Of a stretch of DNA of 64,000 nt, positions 17,031 to 25,467 are shown in pieces. The DNA comes from Myxococcus landrumus. Its GTDB lineage: Bacteria > Myxococcota > Myxococcia > Myxococcales > Myxococcaceae. A program made the position numbers and the translations under genes. Within the stretch, counting starts at the first letter, position 1, and each line of letters starts with the position of its first letter. The notes beneath the pieces were generated by a model. That model searched no databases. It had not been told where the DNA came from and saw only the letters and a list, made by a program, of their open reading frames with translations. Where the stretch lies: positions 9,292,501 to 9,356,500 of the forward strand of contig NZ_CP071091.1 in assembly GCF_017301635.1 (NCBI RefSeq). The letters run 5' to 3'.

Positions 17031-17108
17031 ACGCAGGTGCGCACTGCGTTACGCAATTCCGGAACGCGCGGTCTCGAAATAAGGTTTGTTCCGAGACGGC
17101 CGGTCTCG
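17031..17108. promoter_or_regulatory. Candidate TetR operator array between agpS and tetR
   Basis: Two kinds of symmetry fill this 78-base stretch. A near-palindrome ACGCAGGTGCGCACTGCGT (17031-17049) sits just upstream of the agpS -35. Then GTCTCG occurs at 17071-17076 and 17103-17108 with CGAGAC at 17092-17097 between them, so CGAGAC-N5-GTCTCG forms an inverted repeat 14 bases before the tetR start. TetR proteins bind such repeats and usually repress their own gene and the divergent operon. Confidence 0.45.
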
Positions 17109-17121
17109 TAAAGACAAGGTC

Positions 17122-17646
17122 ATGCGTGCGGGCCGACCGAGGGACGAGCGGGTGCGCCAGGCGATTCTCGCGGCCGCTCAGGAACTGGTACTCGAGAAGG
17201 GCTATGCGGAGGTGACGACCGCCGACGTGGCGAAGCGGGCGGGGGCGGGGAAGCAGACCATCTACCGGTGGTGGCCAGGCAAGGGGGCGCTGGTGCTGGA
17301 TGCCTTCGCGGAGTGGGTGCGGCAGGCGCCTCGCTCGAACCTCCGCAAGCCCTCGCTGTCCTCGACGCTGGTGGAGTTCTGCCGGGGCGCTTCGGAGGCC
17401 GCGCCCGTGCTGCGGGCGCTGATGGCGGAGGCCCAGTTCGACGAGGACCTGCACAAGCGGCTCATCACCCAGCTGGTGCGGCCGCGCGGCGATGAGCTGC
17501 GGGCTTGCCTCACGGACCGCCGACCCGCCGACCGCGAGGTGCTGGTCAACGTGCTCTCCGGGCTCGTGTGGCAGCGGCTCATGCTCAACGAGCCCCTGGA
17601 TGCGCGCTTCGTGCGCTATGCCTTGAGGGTGGTCGCGCGCTTCTGA
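17122..17646 (+). CDS. TetR-family transcriptional regulator
   Basis: A 174-residue TetR regulator. The N-terminal helix-turn-helix domain is clear: RPRDERVRQAILAAA, LVLEKGYAEVTTADVAKRAGAGKQ and TIYRWWPGKGAL, the last being the recognition-helix YRWWPGK form. The remaining 110 residues form the ligand-binding helical core and resemble the TetR_C_16/AcrR-like group. The start used gives MRAGRPRDERV; a start 36 bases upstream would run through the inverted repeats. It diverges from agpS with 143 bases between, so control of ether-lipid synthesis and itself is likely, perhaps in response to an acyl ligand. Confidence 0.88.
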   Translation: MRAGRPRDERVRQAILAAAQELVLEKGYAEVTTADVAKRAGAGKQTIYRWWPGKGALVLDAFAEWVRQAPRSNLRKPSLSSTLVEFCRGASEAAPVLRALMAEAQFDEDLHKRLITQLVRPRGDELRACLTDRRPADREVLVNVLSGLVWQRLMLNEPLDARFVRYALRVVARF

Positions 17647-17648
17647 AT

Positions 17649-17680
17649 CGCCCGCTGGCCGGCCTGGTGACCAGCGGGCG
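17649..17680. terminator. Hairpin between convergent tetR and Hint-protein genes
   Basis: A perfect 10-bp inverted repeat (CGCCCGCTGG / CCAGCGGGCG) with a 12-base loop occupies the 47-base gap between two convergent genes and fits a bidirectional terminator. Confidence 0.7.
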
Positions 17681-17693
17681 TCAGGGCTTCTCG

Positions 17694-19586
17694 CTACGGC
17701 GTGGCGGAGGTGTCCACGGCCGCGCGGCGCGGCGAGGTCAGCTCCCGCTGCATGGTGTCGTCGCCCACGAGCATCCCCTCGGCGAACATCGTCCGGTCGT
17801 TGGGGCCCAGCGACTCCAGCTCCTCGGGCGTGCCCAGCTTGAGGTTGTAGACCTTGCCGTCATACGGCACGCGCTCGGTGGCGGTGATGGTGGCGGTGCC
17901 GGACTGGGTGACGACGGTGTCCTTCACCTGCACCTTGTCGGCCGTGATGACCAGGCCCGAGGACAGGAGCACCGGGTGCTGCTGCGTCAGGCGCACGTCG
18001 TGGCCCTGGTCGTCGCGCAGGCGCACCAGCGGCTTGGGCTCGCGGCCGAAGATGAAGTCCTGGACGGTGAGCACGCGGCCCTTGGCGTTCGCCCGGACCT
18101 TGTCGCCCACGCGCAAGGTCTCGATGGGGGCCAGGGTGCCGTCGGCCATCGTGATGCGGGTGCCCTCCGCCATGCAGCTGTTGAGGACGTTGAGCTTGAA
18201 GGGGTTGGTGGGCAGCGCGGCGCTGGTGAAGGTGAGGGCGCGCGGAACCGCGGCCGGGCCGCCGCAGTTGGCCATCGCGTAGAGCGTCATGGAGAGCACC
18301 ACCGTCTCGTTGACGATTTTCTCCATCGTGCAGCCCGTGCCGCCCGACGCGGTGGTGTTCATGGAGACGTTGACCAGCTGCTGGATGGTCGTCGTCTTGC
18401 CACCCACGGGGAAGGCATCAGACAGGTCCGCGGTCGTCGTGCACGTGCCGCCCGTGTCCGTCTTGATGAGGCGGAGCCGGGTCGTCATGGGGTCCTTCTT
18501 CATCGCCTGGATGGTGCACGGAGCGGACATGGCGCCCGCGTCGAACGTGCCCTGCGTGGGCACGTAGATTTGATTGGTGTCGAACGCCGTGCCCGGCTTG
18601 AAGGCGAAGTAGGCCGTGGGGTCTCCCGTCCACGGGTTGCCGGTCTTCTTGAGCGCCAGGCCCGTGGGCGTCTGGGGGTACGGGGCCAGCGTGCCGGAGG
18701 CGTTCAACACCATGGCGTAGTCGCAGTCCGCGCCGCCGCGCAGCTGGCAGGTGGTGAGGTTGATATCGGTCCGTGGCCCCGGGGTCGCGAAGCGCGGGTG
18801 GTCCAGCGTGAAGGTGGCGGCCTCGGGCGCCAGCGTCGTGTCCAGGCTGGAGAAGGAGACATGCTCCTCGTCCGTCTTGTCGTTGCGCGCCACCATCAGC
18901 GACTCGATGACGACCTTGCGATTGGCCGCCAGGGGCGCGCGCACCACCAACTGGGTGTCGTCGAACGTCTTGCCGTCGTCGCTCTCCTCGTTCGCGCTCT
19001 TGGCCAGCACCGTCTGCTTCTTGCCGGACAGGTCGCTGTCGTAGGCCACGACGTCCGTGAAGACGTGGTGGGCGCCGCCCGCGCAGGTGGCGTAGGGGTT
19101 GACGACGAGCGCGGGCCGGTTGTCCTGCGCCTTGTCGAACGACTCACCCTTGGCGCCCTTCACCGTGCGCGAGTCCTGCACGTGGAGGAAGTGGTCGCAG
19201 TTCCAGTCCGTGGGCTTGGGCTGGGGGCCTCCGCGCACCGCCTTCGCGCGGGCGCTCTCCAGGGTCTTCAGCGCCCGGGCGAAGTCCCGGCGAACCGGAG
19301 GGCCTTGCTGGAGCGAGGTCGTCTCGGTGGCCGCCGCCTCCGCGGCCGCCGCCTGCTGGAGCCGGTGCAGGGCGTATTCGTAGTGGTCGTCGTTCGCCAG
19401 GTCCAGGCGCACGAAGTCTTCGTGGTTCTTGCGCTGCTCGAACGCGGCGACGACGGACGCGCGCTTCTCCTCGAGCGTCTTCGGCTTGGTTTGCGGTTTG
19501 ACCATCCACGGACAGCCCGGCAACAAAGACAAGCATCCGGCGAGCATGGCCAGACGAGCCATGCGACGGCCCTGTAACACGTTCAT
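17694..19586 (-). CDS. Lipoprotein with C-terminal Hint (hedgehog/intein-like) domain
   Basis: A 630-residue exported lipoprotein. The start gives MNVLQGRRMARL with GGGAG before it and a lipobox at LPGC (Cys25; LAGC at Cys18 is an alternative). Residues 40-130 are charged helices; about 150-450 look like beta-rich domains with paired cysteines. At Cys471 a Hint domain begins: CMAEGTRITMADGTLAPIE, then VGDKVRA, LTQQHPVLL and VYNLKL, ending in FAEGMLVGDD. Hint domains cleave the chain at the N-side of the Cys through a thioester. The usual C-terminal His-Asn of inteins is absent (GDD instead), so splicing is not expected, while N-terminal cleavage remains possible. TTGACT-N15-TATGAC upstream is a candidate promoter. 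Confidence 0.82.
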   Translation of the reverse strand: MNVLQGRRMARLAMLAGCLSLLPGCPWMVKPQTKPKTLEEKRASVVAAFEQRKNHEDFVRLDLANDDHYEYALHRLQQAAAAEAAATETTSLQQGPPVRRDFARALKTLESARAKAVRGGPQPKPTDWNCDHFLHVQDSRTVKGAKGESFDKAQDNRPALVVNPYATCAGGAHHVFTDVVAYDSDLSGKKQTVLAKSANEESDDGKTFDDTQLVVRAPLAANRKVVIESLMVARNDKTDEEHVSFSSLDTTLAPEAATFTLDHPRFATPGPRTDINLTTCQLRGGADCDYAMVLNASGTLAPYPQTPTGLALKKTGNPWTGDPTAYFAFKPGTAFDTNQIYVPTQGTFDAGAMSAPCTIQAMKKDPMTTRLRLIKTDTGGTCTTTADLSDAFPVGGKTTTIQQLVNVSMNTTASGGTGCTMEKIVNETVVLSMTLYAMANCGGPAAVPRALTFTSAALPTNPFKLNVLNSCMAEGTRITMADGTLAPIETLRVGDKVRANAKGRVLTVQDFIFGREPKPLVRLRDDQGHDVRLTQQHPVLLSSGLVITADKVQVKDTVVTQSGTATITATERVPYDGKVYNLKLGTPEELESLGPNDRTMFAEGMLVGDDTMQRELTSPRRAAVDTSATP

Positions 19587-19631
19587 GAACTCCCCCTCTG
19601 GACGGACCCGTTGCGAGCCCGGAAAAGCACT

Positions 19632-19658
19632 GTCATACGCCCAGTGTTTGGAAGTCAA
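19632..19658 (-). promoter_or_regulatory. Candidate promoter of the Hint lipoprotein
   Basis: On the minus strand TTGACT (19658-19653) and TATGAC (19637-19632) are separated by 15 bases, about 45 bases before the start. The spacer is shorter than ideal. The region is AT-richer than its surroundings. Confidence 0.35.
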
Positions 19659-19813
19659 TACTCTGGCATCTGACATTGAGCGCCGGTCAGTCGAGACCCA
19701 GCCTGTTACATCATGAGCCACAAAGCCGATGTGTCAGTGGGTGTCGTCGAGGGGAGAAGGTGGCCACCACGTCAGCGTTGACTCCGTGCGCCACATGAGG
19801 GACGGACAGGTCC

Positions 19814-20734
19814 ATGACGCAGCGGATTGTCCCCGTGCCCCGAGAAGTCGCAGGTGAGCGGCTGGATCGGTTCATCGCGAAGCATGTCCCCGGCTTCTCG
19901 CTGGAGCGCGCCCGGGCGCTCATCGAGTCGGGCGGTGTGCGCATCCGGGGGAAGAAGTGCCAGCCCACGCGCAAGCTGTGGGGTGGAGAGTCGCTCGAAA
20001 TCGAGCTGCCCCGTCCCAAGGCGACGTTCATTCCGTCGTCCGTCGAGGGGCCTCGGCTGACGGTGCTCCATGACGACGCGGCGCTGGTCATCGTGGACAA
20101 GCCGCCGGGCCTCGTCGTGGAGCGTGAGGGCCGCGACGCCTCCGTGGCGGACCTGCTCGCGGTGCAGCGGCCTCCGTTCGATGTGGAAGGGCAGGCGATG
20201 CCCGGTGTCGTGCACCGGTTGGACCGGGAGACGAGTGGCTGTCTGGCTTTCGCGCGCACGGACGACGCGGCGGCGGCGCTGCTGCGAGCGTTTCAGGAGA
20301 AGCGCGTGGACAAGCGCTACTGGACGCTGGTGTTGGGGAACCCTCCGGAGTCGGGGCGGCTGGAGGGACCGTACGCGAGAGACCCCGACAATCCTCGCCG
20401 CTTCACCACGCGGATTCCCTCCGCGCGTCGGGCCGCGCTGTCCTTCCAGGTGCGTGAGCGGCTCCACGGCGCCGCGCTGCTGGAGGTGGACCTGGACACG
20501 GGCCGCACGCATCAGATTCGCGTGCAGCTCTCCGAGGCGGGCTTCCCGGTGCTGGCGGATTCGCTGTACGGGACGGACGCGGCTCGCGAGCATCCCGCGG
20601 CGAAGGCCCTGGGGCGGCAAGCGCTCCATGCGTTCCAGTTGGAGATTCCCAGCCCGCTGACGCAACAGCAGGTCCAGGTTCAGGCCGAGCTGCCCGAGGA
20701 CTTCCAGCGCGCGTTGGCGCTGCTGCGCGGCTGA
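19814..20734 (+). CDS. RluA-family rRNA/tRNA pseudouridine synthase
   Basis: A 306-residue pseudouridine synthase. Residues about 12-75 form an S4 RNA-binding domain (GERLDRFIAKHVPGFSLERARALIESGGVRI). The catalytic domain has HRLDRETSG with the nucleophile Asp137, VDKRYWTLVLG, and the RTHQIRVQL motif near residue 235, all in the family order. The enzyme isomerises uridine to pseudouridine in structured RNA; RluC/RluD-type sites in 23S rRNA are likely, but the exact uridine cannot be told. It diverges from the Hint lipoprotein and ends before a terminator hairpin. Confidence 0.92.
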   Translation: MTQRIVPVPREVAGERLDRFIAKHVPGFSLERARALIESGGVRIRGKKCQPTRKLWGGESLEIELPRPKATFIPSSVEGPRLTVLHDDAALVIVDKPPGLVVEREGRDASVADLLAVQRPPFDVEGQAMPGVVHRLDRETSGCLAFARTDDAAAALLRAFQEKRVDKRYWTLVLGNPPESGRLEGPYARDPDNPRRFTTRIPSARRAALSFQVRERLHGAALLEVDLDTGRTHQIRVQLSEAGFPVLADSLYGTDAAREHPAAKALGRQALHAFQLEIPSPLTQQQVQVQAELPEDFQRALALLRG

Positions 20735-20761
20735 GTCCCGAGCGCGGGCCTCGAAGACGCG

Positions 20762-20793
20762 CGCCGGGCCCCACGAGGAGGTGGAGCCCGGCG
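20762..20793. terminator. Hairpin between convergent genes
   Basis: CGCCGGGC and GCCCGGCG form an 8-bp stem that extends inward by CCAC/GTGG past one mismatch, leaving a 6-base loop. It lies in the 67-base gap between the pseudouridine synthase and an opposing gene. Confidence 0.65.
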
Positions 20794-20801
20794 AGTGGCG
20801 A

Positions 20802-21293
20802 CTACTTGCTGTCCACCACGAGGACCATCCAGCGGTCCGTGGCGTGGTCGATGCGGACGTTGGCCGCACCGGCCTCCTGGAGCTGCTGCACGATGCTCTC
20901 GAGGAACGTCAGGTGCTCCTTGGGCGCGTCCACGAAGACGTTCTTCGGGCCGTTGCCCTTGGCCTTCGGCTTCTTGGCGGGGGCGCTGGAGGACGAGGCC
21001 TCGGTGTTCGCGGCGGCCTGGAGCTGCGCGGCCGTGTTCTCGGCGACAGGCTCCGCGGCGGTCTCGGTCTCCACCTCGGGCTCCTCGGCCACGGGGGCGG
21101 CGGAGGAGGCGGCCTCGGCCTCTTCCTCGGCCTCCGCGCGGAGCTGGTTGAAGGTCTTCATGTTGATGGTCGCCCCGAACTTCGACTTGAAGGCGTCCAG
21201 TGCATCCTTGCTGCTGATGTCCGGCTGCTGGCGGAAGAGGTTGAGCAGGAACGTCTGCCGCTCCTGGGTCTGCTCCTGGGAGGTCCTGGCCAT
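20802..21293 (-). CDS. Two-domain acidic protein of unknown function
   Basis: A 163-residue cytoplasmic protein. The first 50 residues are helical and look like a winged-helix fragment (TFLLNLFRQQPDISSKDALDA, then KFGATINMKTFNQLRAEA). Residues 52-115 are a low-complexity Glu/Ala/Thr linker ending in a Lys/Pro-rich patch. The last 45 residues are a second helix-strand unit (EHLTFLESIVQQLQEAG, RWMVLVVD). I do not recognise the family. The layout, a possible nucleic-acid-binding head and a flexible acidic tether, is common in abundant myxobacterial hypothetical proteins. It diverges from the cyclase gene with a 276-base leader region between. Confidence 0.65.
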   Translation of the reverse strand: MARTSQEQTQERQTFLLNLFRQQPDISSKDALDAFKSKFGATINMKTFNQLRAEAEEEAEAASSAAPVAEEPEVETETAAEPVAENTAAQLQAAANTEASSSSAPAKKPKAKGNGPKNVFVDAPKEHLTFLESIVQQLQEAGAANVRIDHATDRWMVLVVDSK

Positions 21294-21385
21294 CTACTGT
21301 TCTCCTCTGAACCTGGGGATGAAGGGCGGCGCACCCTAGCCGAGGGACTTCGGAGAGGAAAGACGCTCAGGGACTCACCCGCAAA

Positions 21386-21434
21386 CCCTCGGGAAGTGGG
21401 GCGCTGACTTCCGCTCCGGCAAGAAACCCGAGGG
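21386..21434 (+). promoter_or_regulatory. Overlapping alternative hairpins in the cyclase leader
   Basis: CCCTCGGG (21386-21393) can pair with CCCGAGGG (21427-21434). The overlapping GGAAGT (21392-21397) can pair with ACTTCC (21407-21412). The two stems share GG and cannot both be complete, which is the logic of an attenuator or RNA switch. It lies 136 bases before the cyclase start. No ligand class is recognised. Confidence 0.3.
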
Positions 21435-21569
21435 CTGTGTGTGCCCCGCGAACAATCCAGGAATTCTCCTGGCGCCAGGCTCTCGCGAGACGAGCAGGCG
21501 CGAGGAGGGACCGTTGCGCTCGCCTGTCCCCGGCGCCGCGGGCGTGAGGAATGGCCAGCTTGGAGACTC

Positions 21570-22244
21570 ATGGAGACCGCTGCCGAAGAGCCGTGGGTGG
21601 ACATCTCCGCGCCCCTGCGCGACGGCATGGTGCACTGGCCGGACAATCCGGCGGTGCACATCACCCGGGTGATGGACCAGGAGAAAGGAGACGACGCCAC
21701 CGTCTCCAACCTGTCGTTCGGTGCTCACACCGGGACACACGTCGACGCGCCCGTGCACTTCATCCAGGGCGCGGGAGGCGTGGACGCGCTGGCCTTTGAC
21801 CGCCTCATCGGCACGGCTCGCGTGCTGGAGATTCGCGACGCGTGGGCCATTCGCGTGGAGGAGCTGCGAGGCCACTCGATTCAGGAGGGCGAACGGCTGC
21901 TCTTCAAGACGGCCAACTCCTCGCGAGGATGGCCCGCCCAGGGCTTCCTTCCGGACTTCGTGTTCCTGTCACTGGAGGGCGCCCGCTACCTGGCGGAGCG
22001 CAAGGTCCGCACGGTGGGCATCGACTACCTCTCCATCGGTGGTTCAGGGGAGGGCGCGCTCACGCATCAAGTGCTGCTGGATGCGGGCATCTGCATCATC
22101 GAGGGGCTCGAGCTGTCCCCGGTGAGCCCGGGGACCTACGAGTTGGTCTGTCTGCCTTTGCGAATCGCGGGCGGTGACGGGGCCCCGGCTCGCGCCATCT
22201 TGCGAAGGCGCCAGGGCGCGGCCCCGTCCTCGTCACGGGCCTGA
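21570..22244 (+). CDS. Cyclase-family (kynurenine-formamidase-like) metal hydrolase
   Basis: A 224-residue member of the cyclase family (PF04199), which hydrolyses amide or ester bonds of small aromatic or polyketide substrates, as in bacterial kynurenine formamidase. The signature is HTGTHVDAPVHF near residue 55, giving the His/Asp metal ligands, followed by LLFKTANS, VGIDYLSIGG and the C-terminal Glu in IIEGLELS. The family start MxxxxWxDIS is reproduced by the ATG used, which has GGAG just upstream. No tryptophan-degradation gene is nearby, so the substrate is open. Its stop overlaps the end of the opposing TPR-like gene by 12 bases. Confidence 0.85.
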   Translation: METAAEEPWVDISAPLRDGMVHWPDNPAVHITRVMDQEKGDDATVSNLSFGAHTGTHVDAPVHFIQGAGGVDALAFDRLIGTARVLEIRDAWAIRVEELRGHSIQEGERLLFKTANSSRGWPAQGFLPDFVFLSLEGARYLAERKVRTVGIDYLSIGGSGEGALTHQVLLDAGICIIEGLELSPVSPGTYELVCLPLRIAGGDGAPARAILRRRQGAAPSSSRA

Positions 22245-24278
22245 GGGTGGGCGCTTGCGGCGCAGGTAGAACGCGGCGCCGGCCGCGATGGGAATCAGCA
22301 TGCCTCCCACCAGCATCAGGAGGTGTCGGCGGCGGAAGGGCGCGCGCTTGCTCTGGGGCGCCTTGATGGACAGGGCCCGCTCGAAGGCGGGGGGAGGGCA
22401 CTCCTGACCGAAGGACCAGGGCTCCTCGATGTTCGCGGGCCCGTTCTTCACATACGTCCGGTACAGCTCCTGGAACCGCTTCGGGTCGTCGGCGGCATAG
22501 CGCGCCGCCTGGCAGAGCATCATCGCGTAGGCCTGGCTGTGCTTGGGCAGGAGCTCCGCCCCCTGCTGCGCGAGGACCGAGGCCGTGAGGCGATAGTGGT
22601 AGCGATTCGCATGCGGGGGCGCATGGCTCGCCGCACGCTGCTGCTCCTGGGCTCCCACGAGCGGCGTCTTGCCCACGGGCTTGCGTGCCTCTTCGGCTCC
22701 GGGCGAGAGCCGCTCCGGGTCCTCGTCGTACACGGCGACGTCATACATGCCATCCACCCAGCCCCAGTCCGGGGCGACCTCGGTGCCCAGGATGCCGAGC
22801 CCCTCTCGTCGCGCCAGCTTCGCGGCCTCGTGGAAGGCCTCCGCCTTCCTCACGTTGGAGACGTCCTGCTTCGTGGTCGCCAGCGCATCGGCGTACTTCC
22901 TCGCGGGCTCCTCCCAGCGGGTGCCCTTGAAGTACTCCAGCGCCTCCGTGGACCGGCCCTCTCGCAAGAGCCGCCGCGCGAGCACCAGCCGCAGCCGCCC
23001 GGGAATCGTCTTCGTCTCCAGCGCGTCCTGGTCGTACCAGAGGGCTTCCAGCTCGCGCTTGCAGGTGTGCTCCTCCGCGGTCGGGTGCCGGGTGACGAAG
23101 CGCTGAAGCTCGTCCACCGTCAGGACCCGCTCCGCGACATAGGCGAGGTCGGGCCAGGAGCAGCTCGTCAGGACCTGCTCGGGGGCCGAGTGGAAGTCCC
23201 CTCGCGCGAGCGCGAGCACGCCACGCTCTCCCGCCACGCGGCAGTAGGGACGGAACTGCAACTCACCCACCGTCTCCTCCATCCAGTCTTCGTGCTCATC
23301 AATCCCGGCCGCTGCTTCCTCCAGGAACTTGTCCGCCGCGGCGGTGTCTCCCCGACGCAGCGCGAGCTTGGCCTGCACCCACGCCGCCAGCGGAGTCTTC
23401 TCCACGGAGGCGAAGCGCTCGGCCAGGTCGAACCGGCCGCCGCGCCACGCACCCGCCGCCAGCTTGTCCGCGATGGAGAGCCCTGGCACCTGCGGGGCGG
23501 ACTCCGTCGCCTGCGCGAGCGCCTCCAGCACGCGCGTGAGCTGGCTGCTGTCCTCCCAGTACCACTCACGGCTTCGCGTCCACACGTAGACGGCCATCAG
23601 GCGCTGGACGACTTCCTGCTTCAGCGCGGTGTGAAGCCGGGCCTTGTCGCCAGCGAGTGCGTGGGCGACCAGGTAGAGGGACGAGCGCGCGTTCTGGCTC
23701 CCATGCGCCGCCTGCTCCGCGTAGAGCTGGATGGCGCCCGCATCGTCGCCCTGTTCGAGCAGCCTTCGCGCCTGCTCTCCATAGCTGGCGACGGCGAGGC
23801 CCAGCGGGTCATCGAAGCCATCCCGGACCAGTTGCCGCGTGAGCTCGAAGCCCTCCTTCATGTCCTGCTCGAAGCCCGCCCCCGCGTTGCGTCCCAGCAT
23901 GAACGCGGCGAAGGTGGAGAAGCGCTGTCGCTCCTCGGCGGGCAGCGCGAGTACCTCGCGGAAGCGGGCTCGCGCCGTCGCGAAGTCTCCGTTCTTGAAG
24001 GCCTTCGCTCCGGCCGCGTACAGCGCGGTCTCCTTCTCTCCTCCCTTGCGCGCATCGGGAGGCTCCTCCGCCTCCTCCATGGCATTGAAGGGGTCCGCGG
24101 GCAGGGGCACCAGTCGGCCGGCCTCCTTCCGGAAGGAGCCCGCGGGCAGCTCCGAGAGCGAGCCCACGCGGTCGGCCAGGAGCCGATGAGGAAAGTCAGG
24201 TCCACACGCTTCCGCGGTGCGCAGGGGCGCCAGCGTCAACAAGAGGACCAGCGAGCACAGCAGGCTACGGAGCCACAA
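22233..24278 (-). CDS. Large exported TPR-like protein with C-terminal membrane anchor
   Basis: A 681-residue protein with a signal peptide (residues 1-24, ending TAEAC). It continues with a long helical solenoid and a C-terminal transmembrane helix (about 653-672, LLMLVGGMLIPIAAGAAFYL) followed by basic residues. Tetratricopeptide-like pairs are visible, for example AAGAKAFKNGDFATARARF near 88 and RLVLARRLLREGRSTEALEYF near 430. It probably spans the periplasm with the tail in the inner membrane. It overlaps the start region of the DUF3142 lipoprotein gene upstream by 14 bases, so the pair is one operon and may act together. Function unknown. Confidence 0.75.
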   Translation of the reverse strand: MWLRSLLCSLVLLLTLAPLRTAEACGPDFPHRLLADRVGSLSELPAGSFRKEAGRLVPLPADPFNAMEEAEEPPDARKGGEKETALYAAGAKAFKNGDFATARARFREVLALPAEERQRFSTFAAFMLGRNAGAGFEQDMKEGFELTRQLVRDGFDDPLGLAVASYGEQARRLLEQGDDAGAIQLYAEQAAHGSQNARSSLYLVAHALAGDKARLHTALKQEVVQRLMAVYVWTRSREWYWEDSSQLTRVLEALAQATESAPQVPGLSIADKLAAGAWRGGRFDLAERFASVEKTPLAAWVQAKLALRRGDTAAADKFLEEAAAGIDEHEDWMEETVGELQFRPYCRVAGERGVLALARGDFHSAPEQVLTSCSWPDLAYVAERVLTVDELQRFVTRHPTAEEHTCKRELEALWYDQDALETKTIPGRLRLVLARRLLREGRSTEALEYFKGTRWEEPARKYADALATTKQDVSNVRKAEAFHEAAKLARREGLGILGTEVAPDWGWVDGMYDVAVYDEDPERLSPGAEEARKPVGKTPLVGAQEQQRAASHAPPHANRYHYRLTASVLAQQGAELLPKHSQAYAMMLCQAARYAADDPKRFQELYRTYVKNGPANIEEPWSFGQECPPPAFERALSIKAPQSKRAPFRRRHLLMLVGGMLIPIAAGAAFYLRRKRPPSGP

Positions 24279-25386
24279 GTGTCACCTCGGTTCCCCGCAC
24301 GAAGCCGACGACGCGGCGCTCGCCAGCGCGCAGGCGGGGAGGCGTGCGCGCCACGAGTGAGGTCCCCCGCGGGGCATAGCCGCCCACGCCATCGAGGATC
24401 TCGAGTCTTCCAGAAAGGGTGAGGCGCGCGGGCGCCTCGCCGTCCACGCGGCCCGTGTTCTCGATGACGATGTCGAGCGTGCCGCCGCCGACATCCACCA
24501 GCCGGGGCTCCAGCTTTGGCGTGAGGGGCTCGCGCTTCAGCACCGTCGTGAGCGTGGGGAGGCTCCAGGAGTCGACGTCGCCCCGGTGACCGAGCCGGAA
24601 CCACACGAGGCCCTTCACGCCCCTCACCGGACGCTCGTGCAGTTGGGCCAGGAAGCGGGCGACCTCTCGCGGCTCGGAGTCGAGGAGCCCCCCTTCACGC
24701 AGCCTCACGCGGTACGTGGGCAGCGCGACGCGGAAGGGGTGGGGCGTGGCCTTGGCCCAGGACTCGATGAAGCCTCGCGCCTGCTCGGGGGTGAAGAGGG
24801 TGGGGGCGCGGATGGCGTGGACCTGCACGATGACGTCATCGGGGACGGCCGTCAGCGCCTCCAGCTTCGGAGAGGTGGCCCAGGTGGGCAGCGCGGTGAT
24901 GGACAGCGACAGGTCCCCGAGCTCGCGGCGCTCGCGCGTGAGCCACTCCGCATAGGCGGGCAGGGACGCGGTCGCGCAGTCGTGGTCCACCTCCACGCCT
25001 CGGACTCGCACGCCGCGCGCCTTCCAGTCCCGGGCGATGCTCGCGATTTCCTGAAGGGAGACATCATCGAGCGGCGTGGTTCCTTCCACGCGCATCACCG
25101 CCACGACCTCGCGGCGGGTCTTCGCGAGGGCTTCGACATCCACGGCCACCGTCATCGGAGCGCGCGTGGGCCCGGAGCGCTCGCGGGCCAGGACTCGCAG
25201 GGTGCCCAGCTCGGCCGGCAGCTCCGTCAGGGATTGTTCGAGCTCCGCGCTCCAGTCGCGTTGCCAGACATAGACGTCATGTTCGGGGGGCGGCGCGGGA
25301 GGGCGCGTGCATGCGAGGACAAGGCAGAGCCCGAGGCTCACGAAGGCCGTGTGATGGCGCGTCCAGGTCCAAGGTGCGGTGCTCAT
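24265..25386 (-). CDS. DUF3142-family lipoprotein
   Basis: A 373-residue lipoprotein (start MSTAPWTWTRHH; lipobox VLAC near residue 27). The mature part has the DUF3142 pattern: YVWQRDW at the N-terminus, AVMRVEGT, VEVDHDCATASLPAYAEWL and IVQVHAIRAP. The order resembles a TIM-barrel glycoside-hydrolase-like fold with acidic residues at strand ends. A C-terminal beta domain of about 100 residues follows. Enzymatic activity has not been shown for the family as far as I know. Co-directional with and overlapping the TPR-like gene. Confidence 0.78.
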   Translation of the reverse strand: MSTAPWTWTRHHTAFVSLGLCLVLACTRPPAPPPEHDVYVWQRDWSAELEQSLTELPAELGTLRVLARERSGPTRAPMTVAVDVEALAKTRREVVAVMRVEGTTPLDDVSLQEIASIARDWKARGVRVRGVEVDHDCATASLPAYAEWLTRERRELGDLSLSITALPTWATSPKLEALTAVPDDVIVQVHAIRAPTLFTPEQARGFIESWAKATPHPFRVALPTYRVRLREGGLLDSEPREVARFLAQLHERPVRGVKGLVWFRLGHRGDVDSWSLPTLTTVLKREPLTPKLEPRLVDVGGGTLDIVIENTGRVDGEAPARLTLSGRLEILDGVGGYAPRGTSLVARTPPRLRAGERRVVGFVRGTEVTLVAP

Positions 25387-25467
25387 GATGAAACGCGGGC
25401 GCTCGCGAGACTCCCCTGTCTCGCGGCTCGGTGCTCTCCATGCTGCCACAACGCGGCGGACTTGGCG

